NCBI GenBank assembly: GCA_027919835.1
Contig: JANVFP010000024.1
Location: forward strand, 186,001 to 250,000
DNA: 64,000 nucleotides
Direction of reading: 5' to 3'
Source: Lentinula raphanica
Taxonomy: Eukaryota > Basidiomycota > Agaricomycetes > Agaricales > Omphalotaceae
The notes beneath the pieces were generated by a model that searched no databases, was not told the DNA's origin, and saw only the letters and a list, made by a program, of their open reading frames with translations. This document shows positions 8,962-19,799 of this stretch, in pieces (position 1 is the stretch's first letter; each line of letters opens with the position of its first letter). Both the position numbers and the translations under genes were made by a program.

Positions 8962-11900
8962 ATGTCTACTCAATGTAACGGCTGTGGCAAATCTTTCGTC
9001 GGCAGTGCCTTCCTCCACCATATTCGAAAAACCAAAAATCCTCGATGCCAAGGTTTCAGGACCTTCATCGAAGCAGCTGCTCCATCTATGGATGCTCATA
9101 CCACACAGCTTCTTGAATCTTTAAGCTCGCACCACTCATTTTCAGGTGGACAAGTTCCATTGGAAACACCGATGACAATCAACCACAGTGGTGATTTCTT
9201 TGGTGATTACGCTGGTCTGGAGGATGACAACTTCAGCTTCCTTCTAATGATACAGATTCAGAAAACTTTGAGGAAGACTTGGAAGATGATGAGCTCGATG
9301 GACAGGAGTCGACAACTTCCCGTGAATCATCACCCGAACTTTTATTCCCTGATGGTTTTTTTGATGAGCCTCTTCATCTTCCCCACTCCCAAATTCCTCT
9401 GGTTTCTGCCAACGCTTCTTGGGAACCTTACGTCGAGAGTTATCCAGATCCTCGTGCAGGTGCGCCTATTGGTGCACAAGCCAATGTCATGGATGAAAAC
9501 AGTCAATACTATCATACCGTCCCTGGTGCAGCCGTGAACCAGTGGGCACCATTTGAATCAGAAGTGGATTGGAAGATAGCCCATTGGGCTAAGTTGCGAG
9601 GACCTAGTTCGACAGCTCTAAGTGAGCTTCTGGCAATGGATGGCGTGAGTCAAATATAGATTATTTTTTGTGTTTATCATGTATCTCATTCTGTCTCACT
9701 CCTAGGTCTGCGAGAAACTCAACCTTTCATACCGAAGTGCAAACCAGCTCAATGCAATCATCGACAAGGATCTGCCATCTGTTCGTCCAAAGTTTCGTCG
9801 CCAGGAGATAACGGTACAGGGGCAATCATACGAGATGTACTTTCGAGACATTCTTGAGTGCATAAAGTCTCTGTACGGTGATGCCGAATTTGCAGAATAT
9901 CTCAAGTTTGCGCCTGAACGCCACTATGAGAGTGCTGATCGTAGTGAAGCACTTTATCATGATATGCACACCACAGGTTGGTGGTGGTCAACGCAGGTAT
10001 ACAAATTGTGTGTTTATACCTCGCATGCTCTAATTACACTTTAAATCCAGGAAAAACTCGACAAGTATGCTGGTCCTGGACGCACTGTCATTCCTATCAT
10101 TCTTTCCTCCGACAAAACTCAGGTCACACTGTTTTGGAACAAGTCCGTTTACCCAGTTTACATGACGATCGGAAACATCCCAAAGGAGCTTCGACGCAAG
10201 CCATCTCGTCGTGCTTATGTTCTTGTGGGATATCTGCCTATGACTAGCTTAGAGCACATCAAGAATGCTCCTTCTCGGCGACGCTCACTTGCAAACCTCT
10301 TCCATACATGCATGCAAATCATCGTCCAGCCATTGGAGGAGGCTGGAGCCGCAGGATTGGTCATTTCTAGCGGTGATGGAATCAAACGACATTGTCATCC
10401 GATCTTCGCAGCCTACATTGGAGATTACCCTGAGCAAGTACTTGTTGTGTGCTGTATCACTGGTCATTGCCCTCGTTGCACCATTCCTCGACAACGAATC
10501 GGAGAGAATACAGAGCCACATCCTCTACGCCATCTGCATGCGATCTTTGAAGCTCTCCGTACCGCTGACCAGGGAGCGTCAGTATTTATCCGTACATGTA
10601 AGGATGCTGGTATCAAGCCGGTCTTCCAGCCGTTTTGGGCAAAGCTGCCCTACTCTAATGTTTATACCTCAATCACACCAGATATCCTCCATCAGCTCTA
10701 TCAGGGCATATTCAAACACATGAAGAACTGGATTCTTGAGGCATATGGCCCTCATGAAATTGACGCGCGTTGTCGATGGCTTCCTCCTAACCATAACATC
10801 CGCACATTTGTAAAGGGAATCTCCTCTCTGCAGCGTGTCAGTGGAGAAGAACATGCTCAGATGTCCCACTTCATTCTCAGCCTCATAGCTGAGGCACCTC
10901 TGCCTAATGGCATGTCCAGTATACGGCTCTCGCGTTGTTTGCGAGGCCTTGTTGACTTCATATATCTTGCTCAGTACCCCGTTCATTCAACCAAAACACT
11001 GCAGTTGATTTCAGATGCCCTTGACCGCTTTCACGATAACAAGATATTCATTGATCTTGGCATCCGATCCGACTTTCACATTCCCAAAATCCACTTCATG
11101 AACCACTACGTCGAATCCATCACCTACTCTGGCACGACTGACAATTTCAATTCCGAGTACACTGAAAGGCTTCACATAGATATTGCAAAGGATGCATATC
11201 GGGCGACGAACAAGAAAGATGAGCTTTCCCAGATGACGCTGTGGCTTGAGCGGAAGGAAAAGGTCATGAAGCACGCTGCTTATATTGACTGGGTCAAGTT
11301 GGGTAAACACCCTCCACTACGCTCACACTGGATACCGCCTGGATTCAACTCATTCTGGGCATTAAAAATGACCAAACACCCTTCTGTATATGCTGTCAAA
11401 GTGACTGACATCATCGAACAGTACGGAGCTACTTTTTTCAAAGCTGCTCTGGCTCGATTTGTTGCTCAACTCAAATACCCACACCTTTCTGGTTCACGAC
11501 TCAATGACACAGCGGAAGGCCTTTTCCTTGGTGTTTCGCATGTGTCCGCCTACCATTGGGTCAAGTTTATCAGCCAGGATACTTTTGCAGGAACATGGTC
11601 CACGGCTGATTCAATACACGTTCAGCCCGCGCGCAAGGACAAGTATGGACACACTATACCTGGTCGATTTGACACTGCATTAGTGCACGTTCGTAATCCA
11701 GTGGACTCTCCACCAGCGCTGCAAGGTCTGTCTTGACACAAGTGATAACTGTTGATATATTGATTCAGCCCAGATACGCGGGTCGCTCAAGTCAGAATCA
11801 TTTTCACTTTACCTGTGAAGGTCTTGGACAGCTTGTTTGATGATATATCTGCGGAAGAAAGACCCCGTTTTCTAGCATATGTCGAATGGTTCACGACCTT

Positions 11901-12135
11901 TGCAGCACCTGATCCTAATCATGGTCTACATAAGGTGTCGTGGTGTGATGTAGAAGGTGGACGCTTGGCCAGCGTAGTGGACATTAGTCGATTGGTCCAC
12001 AGCGTTCATCTCATTCCTCGGTTCGGAAGTGTTGCTGATCGAGAATGGACCAGAGATACTGTTCTCGATAAATGTCAGTCATTCTTTGTTAATTCGCATA
12101 GTGACCGTGACATGTACCAACGATTTGTAGTGTAA
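8962..12135 (+). CDS. Plavaka-family transposase
   Basis: The protein is predicted to cut and move the surrounding element. The start is the ATG of MSTQCNGCGKSF, which opens a Cys/His zinc-finger-like segment (CNGC...HH...C), followed by an acidic linker. Exons then give AEFAEYLKFAPERHY and TGWWWSTQ, GRTVIPIILSSDKTQVT (first catalytic Asp candidate), an insert region with CCITGHCPRC, ITPDILHQLYQGIFKHM (second Asp candidate, followed by the HQL...G motif) and the downstream YTERLHIDIAKDAYRATNKK. The last exon ends SVHLIPRFG...REWTRDTVLDKC...YQRFVV. This order matches Plavaka transposases of basidiomycetes. The main body is a 524-codon open exon (10162-11736). The reading frame changes near 9230, explained either by a small intron with a weak GTTCCA donor or by a frameshift, so activity cannot be assumed. 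An upstream in-frame ATG at 8920 is less likely. Confidence 0.75.
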
Positions 12136-12651
12136 ATTTGTACGGGTGGAGGAGCATAAGAAGTAAATTTGTACGAGTGGAGGAGCATAAGAAGGCATTG
12201 AATGACAAGCCTTGAATGACGAGCCTGCCATATAGGATCCAGCAGTTGTAAAGAAAGAGAGACGAGGCAGTGAGAATGTGATTTGGAATGGGAAACGACA
12301 CCTGCGCCCATGCATGAGCAAGCACCTAGTCCGGAGACCATGAGTGTCTAGGAAGGGGGGAAATGGGAAAGAGAGAGAGACGAGGCAGCGAGTGTGTGAT
12401 TTGGAATGGGAAACGACACCTGTGCCCAGGCATGAGCAAGCACCTAGTCCGGAGACCATGAGTGTCTAGGAAGGGGGGAAATGGGAAGGGAAGGAGGGGA
12501 TAGATGGGAAGAGGACGGATAAATACTGTCAAAATATGTTGACATATAGCTGCGATGTTGCCACAATGTTCGGGGATTTGACATGATGTGCCGGAATTTG
12601 CTCAATTATCGCAGGGTTGTCAGAATATGACAGCATGGGTCTAAATCTCTG
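12136..12651 (+). repeat. 3' non-coding region of the Plavaka element with two tandem repeats
   Basis: Just after the transposase stop codon, a 31-bp unit (GTAAATTTGTACGRGTGGAG...) occurs twice. Further on, a 118-bp unit occurs twice in tandem (about 12248-12365 and 12366-12483) with a few substitutions. Reverse-strand open frames here are translations of these repeats and are not treated as genes. Confidence 0.8.
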
Positions 12652-12670
12652 ATTCGGGTTTTTCCTGATG
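12652..12670 (-). repeat. Right terminal inverted repeat of the Plavaka element
   Basis: ATTCGGGTTTTTCCTGATG on the plus strand, the inverse of the left end. It lies about 520 bp beyond the transposase stop codon. Confidence 0.85.
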
Positions 12671-14155
12671 AATGAGGTGCTGAGAGTGCAGATGCACAAA
12701 GTCTCAACAGAGTTACAGAAACCAAATGTTCAATGACCAATGAGAGAATGGTCTATGAGGATGAAGTCATCGAGGACAACGGTAACAACTAATGGACAAT
12801 CACAATACAGAAAAAGACCCATACACATACAGATTGTAGAAAGCATCCATACAAACTCCCGGGCGTTGGTGTGCTGAGGTCGCAACTCAGTTGCGTGGGA
12901 TTTGGCAAACTCAGTGAGGAGAAACACTGAGGATGCCGCCCAAGTTCAGCAAGAGCCATGAGGCCACAGAGCATTTATGCCCGCAAAGGGAACTTGGTTT
13001 TGCCCTAACGCCCATCCTCACAATAGTGGGACAGAGTGTGGAAGCGAAGTAAAGAATGTCCTCCCTTCTCCTTTTTGAAGACCGAGAGGTTGAAAACCAC
13101 CCTTACGCATGACACTCAAACCAGGACAATTCACTATACCACCAGCTCTACTATACATACAGACAAAGTAGTTTACACAAACACGTAGGATGGAGCGATA
13201 TTGCTCCCCGCGCCTTAGTACTTAGCCTTACTTGCTAGCGGTTATCTTAAGAATACAAAAAAAAAGACCAATGAGAGAACTTAGAAGTGCACAGAATGTT
13301 TAGCACTGGAGGAACAAGAGCTTCACCAAGTTTCAACACTCCTTGACAAGCTAGATTTATTTCCTGAATATTTATGAATTTGCCCAACTTTTTTGAAGTG
13401 ATTCATTCACCGTGACGTAGGCACGGGTTAAAAAGCTTGTTAAGTATGTTACTTCAGCGAATCGGCTCGCCTGAAGTTTCTATGTTATGCTTTCATTTGA
13501 TCCCATCGATCCAGCTAATCAACAACAAGTTAGTGCCTACGCTTCGCTTCGGCAGAGTGATGAAAGAAAGATGAGGACAGATGGGTGGAAGTAGACGTTG
13601 AGGCTGTAGTGAGTACTAAGTCCAGAGGTGAATGCAAGGTTAGGGTGAAACTGAAAAAACAAAAGAACAATAAGAGTGACCCCAAAACAGTAGAGGACCA
13701 AACATGTATACATGAAGTCGAGGCATCTCTTTCATATATGACAAGGCAGTGCCTACGCTTCGCTTCGGCGGAGTGAAATCAATGTGGATTGCAGTATTCC
13801 TTTCCCCTTTAGCAATACAAGGACGAGGTGTTTCAATGCTAACCATGAGCGACGGGGACAGACAAATGTTGAGGACAAAGCTAGTACGTATCATTGCCGA
13901 GGTCTGAAAAAACAATAACAACAATAAAAGTGACCGAAAAAGGATCCTGGACCAAACATGAACATACGAATTCGAGGCATCTCTTTCATATATGATATTA
14001 TATTATACAAAGGGGAACTGTTTGTCCCTGTTTACACTGCACATAAACATCAAAAGACAAGACTGCAATCTGATTGGTCAGTTTAGGCGCTCACAAGTGG
14101 AGCTTTGTGCCGAAATTCAGTTTAAGCGCTCAATCCATAAGTAGATGATGTCACA
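12671..14155. other. Intergenic repeat-derived DNA with diverged tandem duplication
   Basis: No protein family is recognisable. Two diverged tandem copies of about 215-255 bp lie at about 13530-13743 and 13744-13998. Both start GTGCCTACGCTTCGCTTCGG and end near CGAGGCATCTCTTTCATATA. A short hairpin-containing motif, AATCGGCTCRCCYGAAGT, at about 13458 recurs near 19465. Small ORFs overlap the tandem copies and lack support. Confidence 0.6.
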
Positions 14156-15302
14156 CATCAGGAAAAATGCCCCTGACCAGAGGTCTTTCAAAGACACCAG
14201 AGACTCCCCCAAAAGTCTAAAGTCTTTCAAATAGTTTAAAGTATCTAGATTCTCAGAACTCTTTGGGAAAAGGGCTCAAAATTTGGTTTCCTTGAAATTC
14301 TTTAGAATTGTTTCTGAGTTGTTCAAAGGTAACTCAGAGATCCCCAAAATGCTCCAGGTTTTGGGGAATAACCTGAGCTCTTCAGATACTCTAGAGAGCT
14401 TGGATACTCTGAACTGCCTAGATTTTTTCCAATATCCTGAAGATTTCTTGAGATTTTTCATGTTTTCTGAATATCTTTGAAAGATCTTTGAATATCTTTG
14501 AACATCTTTGAACATCTTTGAAAGATATTTGAGCTTCTCTGAAGACTTTGAGTGTTTTCAAAAATTTGAAATTTGAGATATTGAATATGAAATAAGATAC
14601 TATTGCATCTTAACATCTAAAAGATAGTATAGTGTAGTAATACAGTGTAGATATCAGTTAAAATATTATAACTCACAATTGTCAATAATATAGGTGGTCA
14701 CATGACCTGCCACCGTGGACTGTGTACAATCAAAAAGAACTTCACCAGGTCAAAATCTAAATATAGCTATAACAACATATACTATATACATTGTTATCTA
14801 TTATAATTGTTAACATTATACATATATAATGGTTGTAATAATATATTATGATATATATAATCAGAATGTGTTCCGAAATTAATAGTTATCAAGTTCAAAT
14901 ACAGTATATCATAATATATATGGGTGTTAGTAGATATAGTCAATATAAGAGCAATAGATAGAGTATCATATGATGAAGTAAAAGTGATTGAATAACTTTT
15001 TGAATCATTTGAACTCATTAAAGAGCTTTGGAAAATCTTTGAAAGATATCTAAATATCTCTGGAAGACTCTCAGAGATTCTTAGAGATATTCAAAGATTT
15101 CTAAAGATTTTCAAAGATTTTCAAAGATATCCAAAGAAATTCAGAGATTTTGAAAAACATTCAAGGAACTCTGAAGGCTTTAGGTTTAGGGGGGTGTCTC
15201 AGGAGACACCAAAGACACTGAAGACTCTAGAGACCCCAGGCAACCTGGAATTCTTTGAGATCTATGTTGGGTAGCCCTGAGCACAGAACATTTTTGCTGA
15301 TG
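14156..15302. mobile_element. Non-autonomous inverted-repeat element, copy 3 (diverged)
   Basis: Starts CATCAGGAAAAATGCC and ends CATTTTTGCTGATG, one mismatch from a perfect terminus. As in copies 1 and 2, subterminal runs of CTTTGAATATCTTTGAA on the left face GATTTTCAAAGATTTTC-like runs on the right, and the centre is AT-rich. Its internal sequence differs from copies 1 and 2, so it is a separate subfamily with the same ends. The flanks allow a 2-bp CA target duplication. Confidence 0.75.
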
Positions 15303-15855
15303 CAGTATGTACTCTTCAGCAGAAAGTTCTGGAAGCAGTTGAGAGTTGTATAAAAGCTTCAATTTCTAAGATGTTGCAGCTCATCAACAGTAAGCAGCTG
15401 CACAGTAAGGATTAAACTTGAGGACCCCTGATAGTATGGGGGAGGGTCAAACATTTGACCAAATTCTGGTCAGAGGCCGGTCAAAATAACACCCAAAAGC
15501 GCCAATTTCAAAAGAAATTTAGTAAAAATTATGGGAATTTGATGGGATTTGCTCTTTGGGAAGCTGCTCCAGGCGAGAATTTGGTTAAACTCCATATTTG
15601 GTTGATTTTCATGCAGAACATTAGTTTTGACAATGGGCTGGCAAGCAGCTCATATCATCAAGCTAATGAGAGAGAAAAGTGGTCATTCACAACCTCCTAC
15701 AATACCCCAGCCCAGCCAGTGGGCTGGGGTATGATGTAGGAGAGGTGAATGACCACTTCAATGCTCACTTTCAAGCCAAGTGAGTCAAGACTCAATAGCA
15801 AGTAATAATTTCCTCAAAATTCAATCATGCCGTGCATCGCACGGGTCACTGCTAG
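15303..15855 (+). mobile_element. Probable Helitron 3' part (end at 15855)
   Basis: A GC hairpin, CCGTGC-ATC-GCACGG, followed after a few bases by CTAG and then T is the usual 3' end structure of a Helitron, which moves by rolling circle and ends CTRR before T. The 5' end (TC after A) is not located and may lie anywhere before, so the start given is only the end of the neighbouring element. No Rep/helicase gene is present, so it would be non-autonomous. Confidence 0.4.
15677..15758. repeat. Imperfect 82-bp hairpin
   Basis: AAGTGGTCATTCAC...CCCCAGCC on the left pairs with GGCTGGGG...GTGAATGACCACTT on the right, with a loop of about 8 bases and a few mismatches. It lies about 100 bp before the Helitron-like terminus. 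Confidence 0.8.
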
Positions 15856-16105
15856 TTCTTCTATATAACAGCACATCCCCTCATCAACCTCCTCTCCCTT
15901 AAAAACTAAGCCCCCCCCTCTCCCCTGGCACATCAATATTGGACCATTTGTGTAGGATAGCAGCGGTGTTGTCAATCATTGGGTCAATAATTATTAAAAT
16001 TTAAATGTGGGCCATCTCTCCTTCATTAACCTCCTTAATTAAACCTTTCCCTCAAAAACCAAGCCCCCCCCTTTTCCCAAATCCCAAATCCCCTTCCTCT
16101 TCCCC

Positions 16106-16287
16106 CATCAGGAAAAATATTCTCATCTCTAGAGTTCCCAGAGATACCCCCCAATTCCTAGGCTGCTCAGAGATTTTTGTGAACTTTGAAAGATCAAAAA
16201 ACACCCTAGAGATCCTGAAAGATCCTGAAAGCATCTGAAAGCACTAGAAAGCATCAGAAAGCACCAGAAAGCACCCAGAGAATTTTT
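16106..16287 (+). mobile_element. Remnant left end of a CATCAGG element
   Basis: Starts CATCAGGAAAAATATTC and carries the GATCCTGAAAGCATCTGAAAG type of subterminal repeat, then stops at a palindrome (16288-16339). No matching right end is found before the next intact copy at 16537, so it is a truncated relative. Confidence 0.6.
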
Positions 16288-16339
16288 AGTTATGTAGCAA
16301 GGAGTGATGCCATCACTCCTTGCTAGTAGCTACATAACT
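16288..16339. repeat. 52-bp near-perfect palindrome
   Basis: AGTTATGTAGCAAGGAGTGATG faces CATCACTCCTTGCT...GCTACATAACT, with a 3-base insertion in one arm. It abuts the truncated element at 16106-16287, perhaps as its deletion junction or as a tiny inserted element. Confidence 0.8.
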
Positions 16340-16536
16340 AAGGCTGAAATTGATTCTATCAAATAGAGCTATTTTCAGCTATAGTTGCCTATTGATGCAG
16401 CTGAAGGCCAGGGTGTGGCAGGGGGATGAAGAGGAAGAGCTTAGTTTTTGAGGTTTTGTTGTTCATTGTGCAGCATGCTGAGTTTGGATCTGAATATTTG
16501 AACATTCATTTGAGTCTTGACAGTCATGTTGCAGTT

Positions 16537-17574
16537 CATCAGGAAAAATGTACTGAGCCCTCAGCCACTAAAAGCTGCTCTCAGGTCCCCTAGAGCCTTT
16601 CAAGGCTTTGGAGGCCCCAAAGCATGCAAAGATACCCTCCAAATCCTAGGCACTCTCAGCCACTTGAAAGTTCTGGGGTATTCTTTGAGGTGCTTTGAGG
16701 TGCTTTGAGAATCTTTGAGTGTCTTTGAGGATCTTTGAGTGTCTTTGAGTGTCTTTGAGGATCTTTGAGTGTCTTTGAGGTGCTTTCAAAGGCAAATAAT
16801 ATGAATAAAAATCAATTGAACCCTCTTATTTCTATTTTACATTACATTCTATTTTATTCTATTTCATATACTAGTATTATATAATTTTCAATCATATTAT
16901 ATTATGTAAGACTCATATAATTACAAGATTTTGTAATGTACTGTTTAAATTACCAAATTATATAGGGAATCTAATCTATGAACTTGAATGTTATATATAA
17001 AATCCTTCATTGAGATATAATAACATATACAACATGTAGACATGTAGTTAATATAGCTATAGATGTGTTTTGACCATGTGACAAACTTTTTGATTGTACA
17101 TGGTTCACGGTGGCAGGCCAAATATATCATTGAAACAAGATCTTGTCACAGTTGTCAATTGGAATTTTTGATGCATGTATCTTCTAGATTAAGAAAGTTC
17201 TGCAATGTACTTATGTAATTTCCTATTTGGGTGATGTTTTCTTCATTTAATTTGATATTAAAAGTTGCTAAAAAGCTCTGCAAAGACTCTCAAAGATCCT
17301 CAAAGACCCTCAAAGACCCTGAAAGACCCTCAAAGCACTTCAAAGCAGTTTAGTGACCTGGGTTACCTGGGCAACCTAGGCCATTGAGGCACTTTCAGAG
17401 TCTCTAGGAATTAGCCATTTCTTGAGGTGCTCTCAGATCAAAGTATATTCCTTTGAGGTTGCCTAAGAAATGCCCATTTTCCTCAGTGCTTTCTAGCTCT
17501 CCTAAACATTTAGGCCCTCTAGAGAGCCTCAAAGATACTCACAGTTGCCTAGGCCTAGAGCATTTTTCCTGATG
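16537..17574. mobile_element. Non-autonomous inverted-repeat element, copy 2 (Plavaka-type termini)
   Basis: Collinear with copy 1 (141-1191) from CATCAGGAAAAATGTACTGAG to TTTTTCCTGATG, with scattered substitutions and a different number of CTTTGAG-type subterminal repeats. The flanks allow a 2-bp TT target duplication. No coding capacity. Confidence 0.85.
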
Positions 17575-18117
17575 TTTCTGATGTCCTTGGGATTTGTCTG
17601 AGAACTACTCAATGACCTGGCATCAATGTCAAATTTTCAGGTAAGAAAAGTTGTTGAGGCCAACTGCCGCCAACATTTATGGTAGAGCATAAATTCTGTT
17701 GATACAAATACCCAATGGCACTGATTATCAATTAATATTACTGTGAACCACTACATATGTTATAGAATCTATGCAAACAAAGACAGAAGACTCAAGTTGT
17801 AACCGGCGGCGTTGCCAGTTCTAGGCAGTTAGGGTTAGGTTTAGGGCAGTCAGGTGGATTCTTAGATATTATGTAATCTTTGGCCTTATTCTTGTTCACC
17901 TCCATTGTGTATACCTCCAATAGATTGGATCTTGTGTACATTGGGTGATCCTTAGTCCCTCTATAGCTGGTAACCAGCTCTTATCCCCCCTGGGGGTTGC
18001 TGGGCCAGCCCAGTTCTTAACCACCCTGGGGTCTCTGACCCCTCGGACGGTTACACAAGTACTCAGTACTCAGTACTCAAGCTTCAAGAGTAAGTTCAAG
18101 TTGACATTCAAAAAGAG
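17575..18117. other. Intergenic DNA with a telomere-like motif
   Basis: No gene recognised. TTAGGGTTAGGTTTAGGG at about 17829-17846 resembles three degenerate TTAGGG telomere repeats. This is too short to claim an old chromosome end. Confidence 0.5.
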
Positions 18118-19372
18118 GGTTTTCCGACCATTTTACTGGGTATCGAAGCCCAAAAGAGGAAAAAAAGAAAGGAAAAAGGGAGAGAATTCATCTAAAAATT
18201 GTACACTCTAAACCAAGTTCAAAAATATTCAAGATACTATCATACCATGATTATATGTCTTGAATGAATGATTTTTCCCTTGAATTCTCCTGCCCCACAC
18301 GAAGATTTGCACTCGAAGGCTTGAGCTAGTAGTTTTAATCTAGTATTTGATCACAACAGTGAAATGAGGGCTCAAGCAGGCTCAAATGTGTTGACAACAG
18401 TGAATGTTGAAATTATCTACTCATCCTAAAACCAGGGTGATATATTTTCAGCATTATTGTCTACGGTATTGCTAGAAAAAAACAACATCAATGTGTCGAG
18501 CAAGCGCCGAGCACGCATGTTATCTGCATGTTATCTGCACCTCTTCATGTTTCTGGCATCTCTGTATGTTTTTCATTGTCCAAAAGGCTAAATTACATTG
18601 ATACAGCATGGAAATGTACAACACTGAGTATCTACAATAGCTCTATCGCTGGGGAGAAATCAGTAACTCGAGTACATGTTCACGGCAGATAACATGCAGA
18701 TAACATCCGTGGGAACCCAGTTAAATGGTCGGACAACCAAAAACGGTTTTCCGACCATTTTACTGGGTATCGAAGCCCAAAAGAGGAAAAAAAGAAAGGA
18801 AAAAGGGAGAGAATTCATCTAAAAATTGTACACTCTAAACCAAGTTCAAAAATATTCAAGATACTATCATACCATGATTATATGTCTTGAATGAATGATT
18901 TTTCCCTTGAATTCTCCTGCCCCACACGAAGATTTGCACTCGAAGGCTTGAGCTAGTAGTTTTAATCTAGTATTTGATCACAACAGTGAAATGAGGGCTC
19001 AAGCAGGCTCAAATGTGTTGACAACAGTGAATGTTGAAATTATCTACTCATCCTAAAACCAGGGTGATATATTTTCAGCATTATTGTCTACGGTATTGCT
19101 AGAAAAAAAACAACATCAATGTGTCGAGCAAGCGCCGAGCACGCATGTTATCTGCATGTTATCTGCACCTCTTCATGTTTCTGGCATCTCTGTATGTTTT
19201 TCATTGTCCAAAAGGCTAAATTACATTGATACAGCATGGAAATGTACAACACTGAGTATCTACAATAGCTCTATCGCTGGGGAGAAATCAGTAACTCGAG
19301 TACATGTTCACGGCAGATAACATGCAGATAACATCCGTGGGAACCCAGTTAAATGGTCGGACAACCAAAAAC
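18118..19372 (+). repeat. 627-bp nearly identical tandem duplication with inverted ends
   Basis: Copies 18118-18744 and 18745-19372 differ by little more than an A-run length. Each begins GGTTTTCCGACCATTTTACT and ends with an approximate inverse, AGTTAAATGGTCGGACAACC, so each unit looks like a small element with terminal inverted repeats. The short open frame in the second copy is not supported as a gene. Confidence 0.9.
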
Positions 19373-19799
19373 TTAAAGAGAGCTTGCAAAGCCGGCGCTT
19401 AATGGATTCTATTGGTCACATGGGGGAAATTACGCTGAGTCCTGACGCATACTTGAACTTCGGCGAATCGGCTCACCCGAAGTTTCTATCTTTACCACCA
19501 CTGCCAGTAACCACCGTGGCTCAAAATACACAGGATACACAAGATACCTAAACCCCGGGAATGTTTTATCCAAACCGGAAGTAGTGTAGCGTATGCTACC
19601 GTCTACGGGACGCCCCCAACTGATCTCGGGCTCAGAATCAATCGGAGAAGCTGTACAGTATACTTACTTCTATCTTCTATCCTTCTGTTACTCATGCCAT
19701 AAACCATCAGGAATTCCAGCTCTCAGTATATATGTAGCACAATGTGCACCGGGGAGCACGAAGTAACGAATCCATTTTGCTTCTGCCTTCTAGGAATCC
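19373..19799. other. Upstream region of the aspartic protease gene
   Basis: No coding sequence seen. It contains AATCGGCTCACCCGAAGT at about 19465, shared with the repeat-rich stretch near 13458, then the presumed promoter of the protease gene, with a TATATATG motif at about 19727. Confidence 0.4.

Larger units (their letters stand above)
3657..12670. mobile_element. Plavaka-type DNA transposon with cargo gene (9.0 kb)
   Basis: The left end reads CATCAGGAAAAACCCGAATG and the right end is its inverse, ATTCGGGTTTTTCCTGATG, giving 19-20-bp terminal inverted repeats. Subterminal regions share TGTCAAAATRTG motifs (around 3755 and 12530). The flanks read ...CTCAA on the left and AATGAG on the right, allowing a 2-bp AA target duplication. 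Inside are a Plavaka-family transposase (8962-12135, plus) and a divergently transcribed DUF6532-like gene (minus), itself interrupted by a foldback element. The transposase lies wholly within the repeats, so the ends belong to it by simple inference. Confidence 0.8.

Noticed and set aside
9702..11310. Minus-strand frames across the transposase
   Set aside because: Shadows of the plus-strand transposase exons.
12079..12532. Repeated minus-strand frames with MVSGLGACSC
   Set aside because: Both come from the 118-bp tandem repeat behind the transposase gene.
19084..19320. 78-codon frame in the second 627-bp repeat copy
   Set aside because: No family, and the first copy has it disrupted by an A-run difference.
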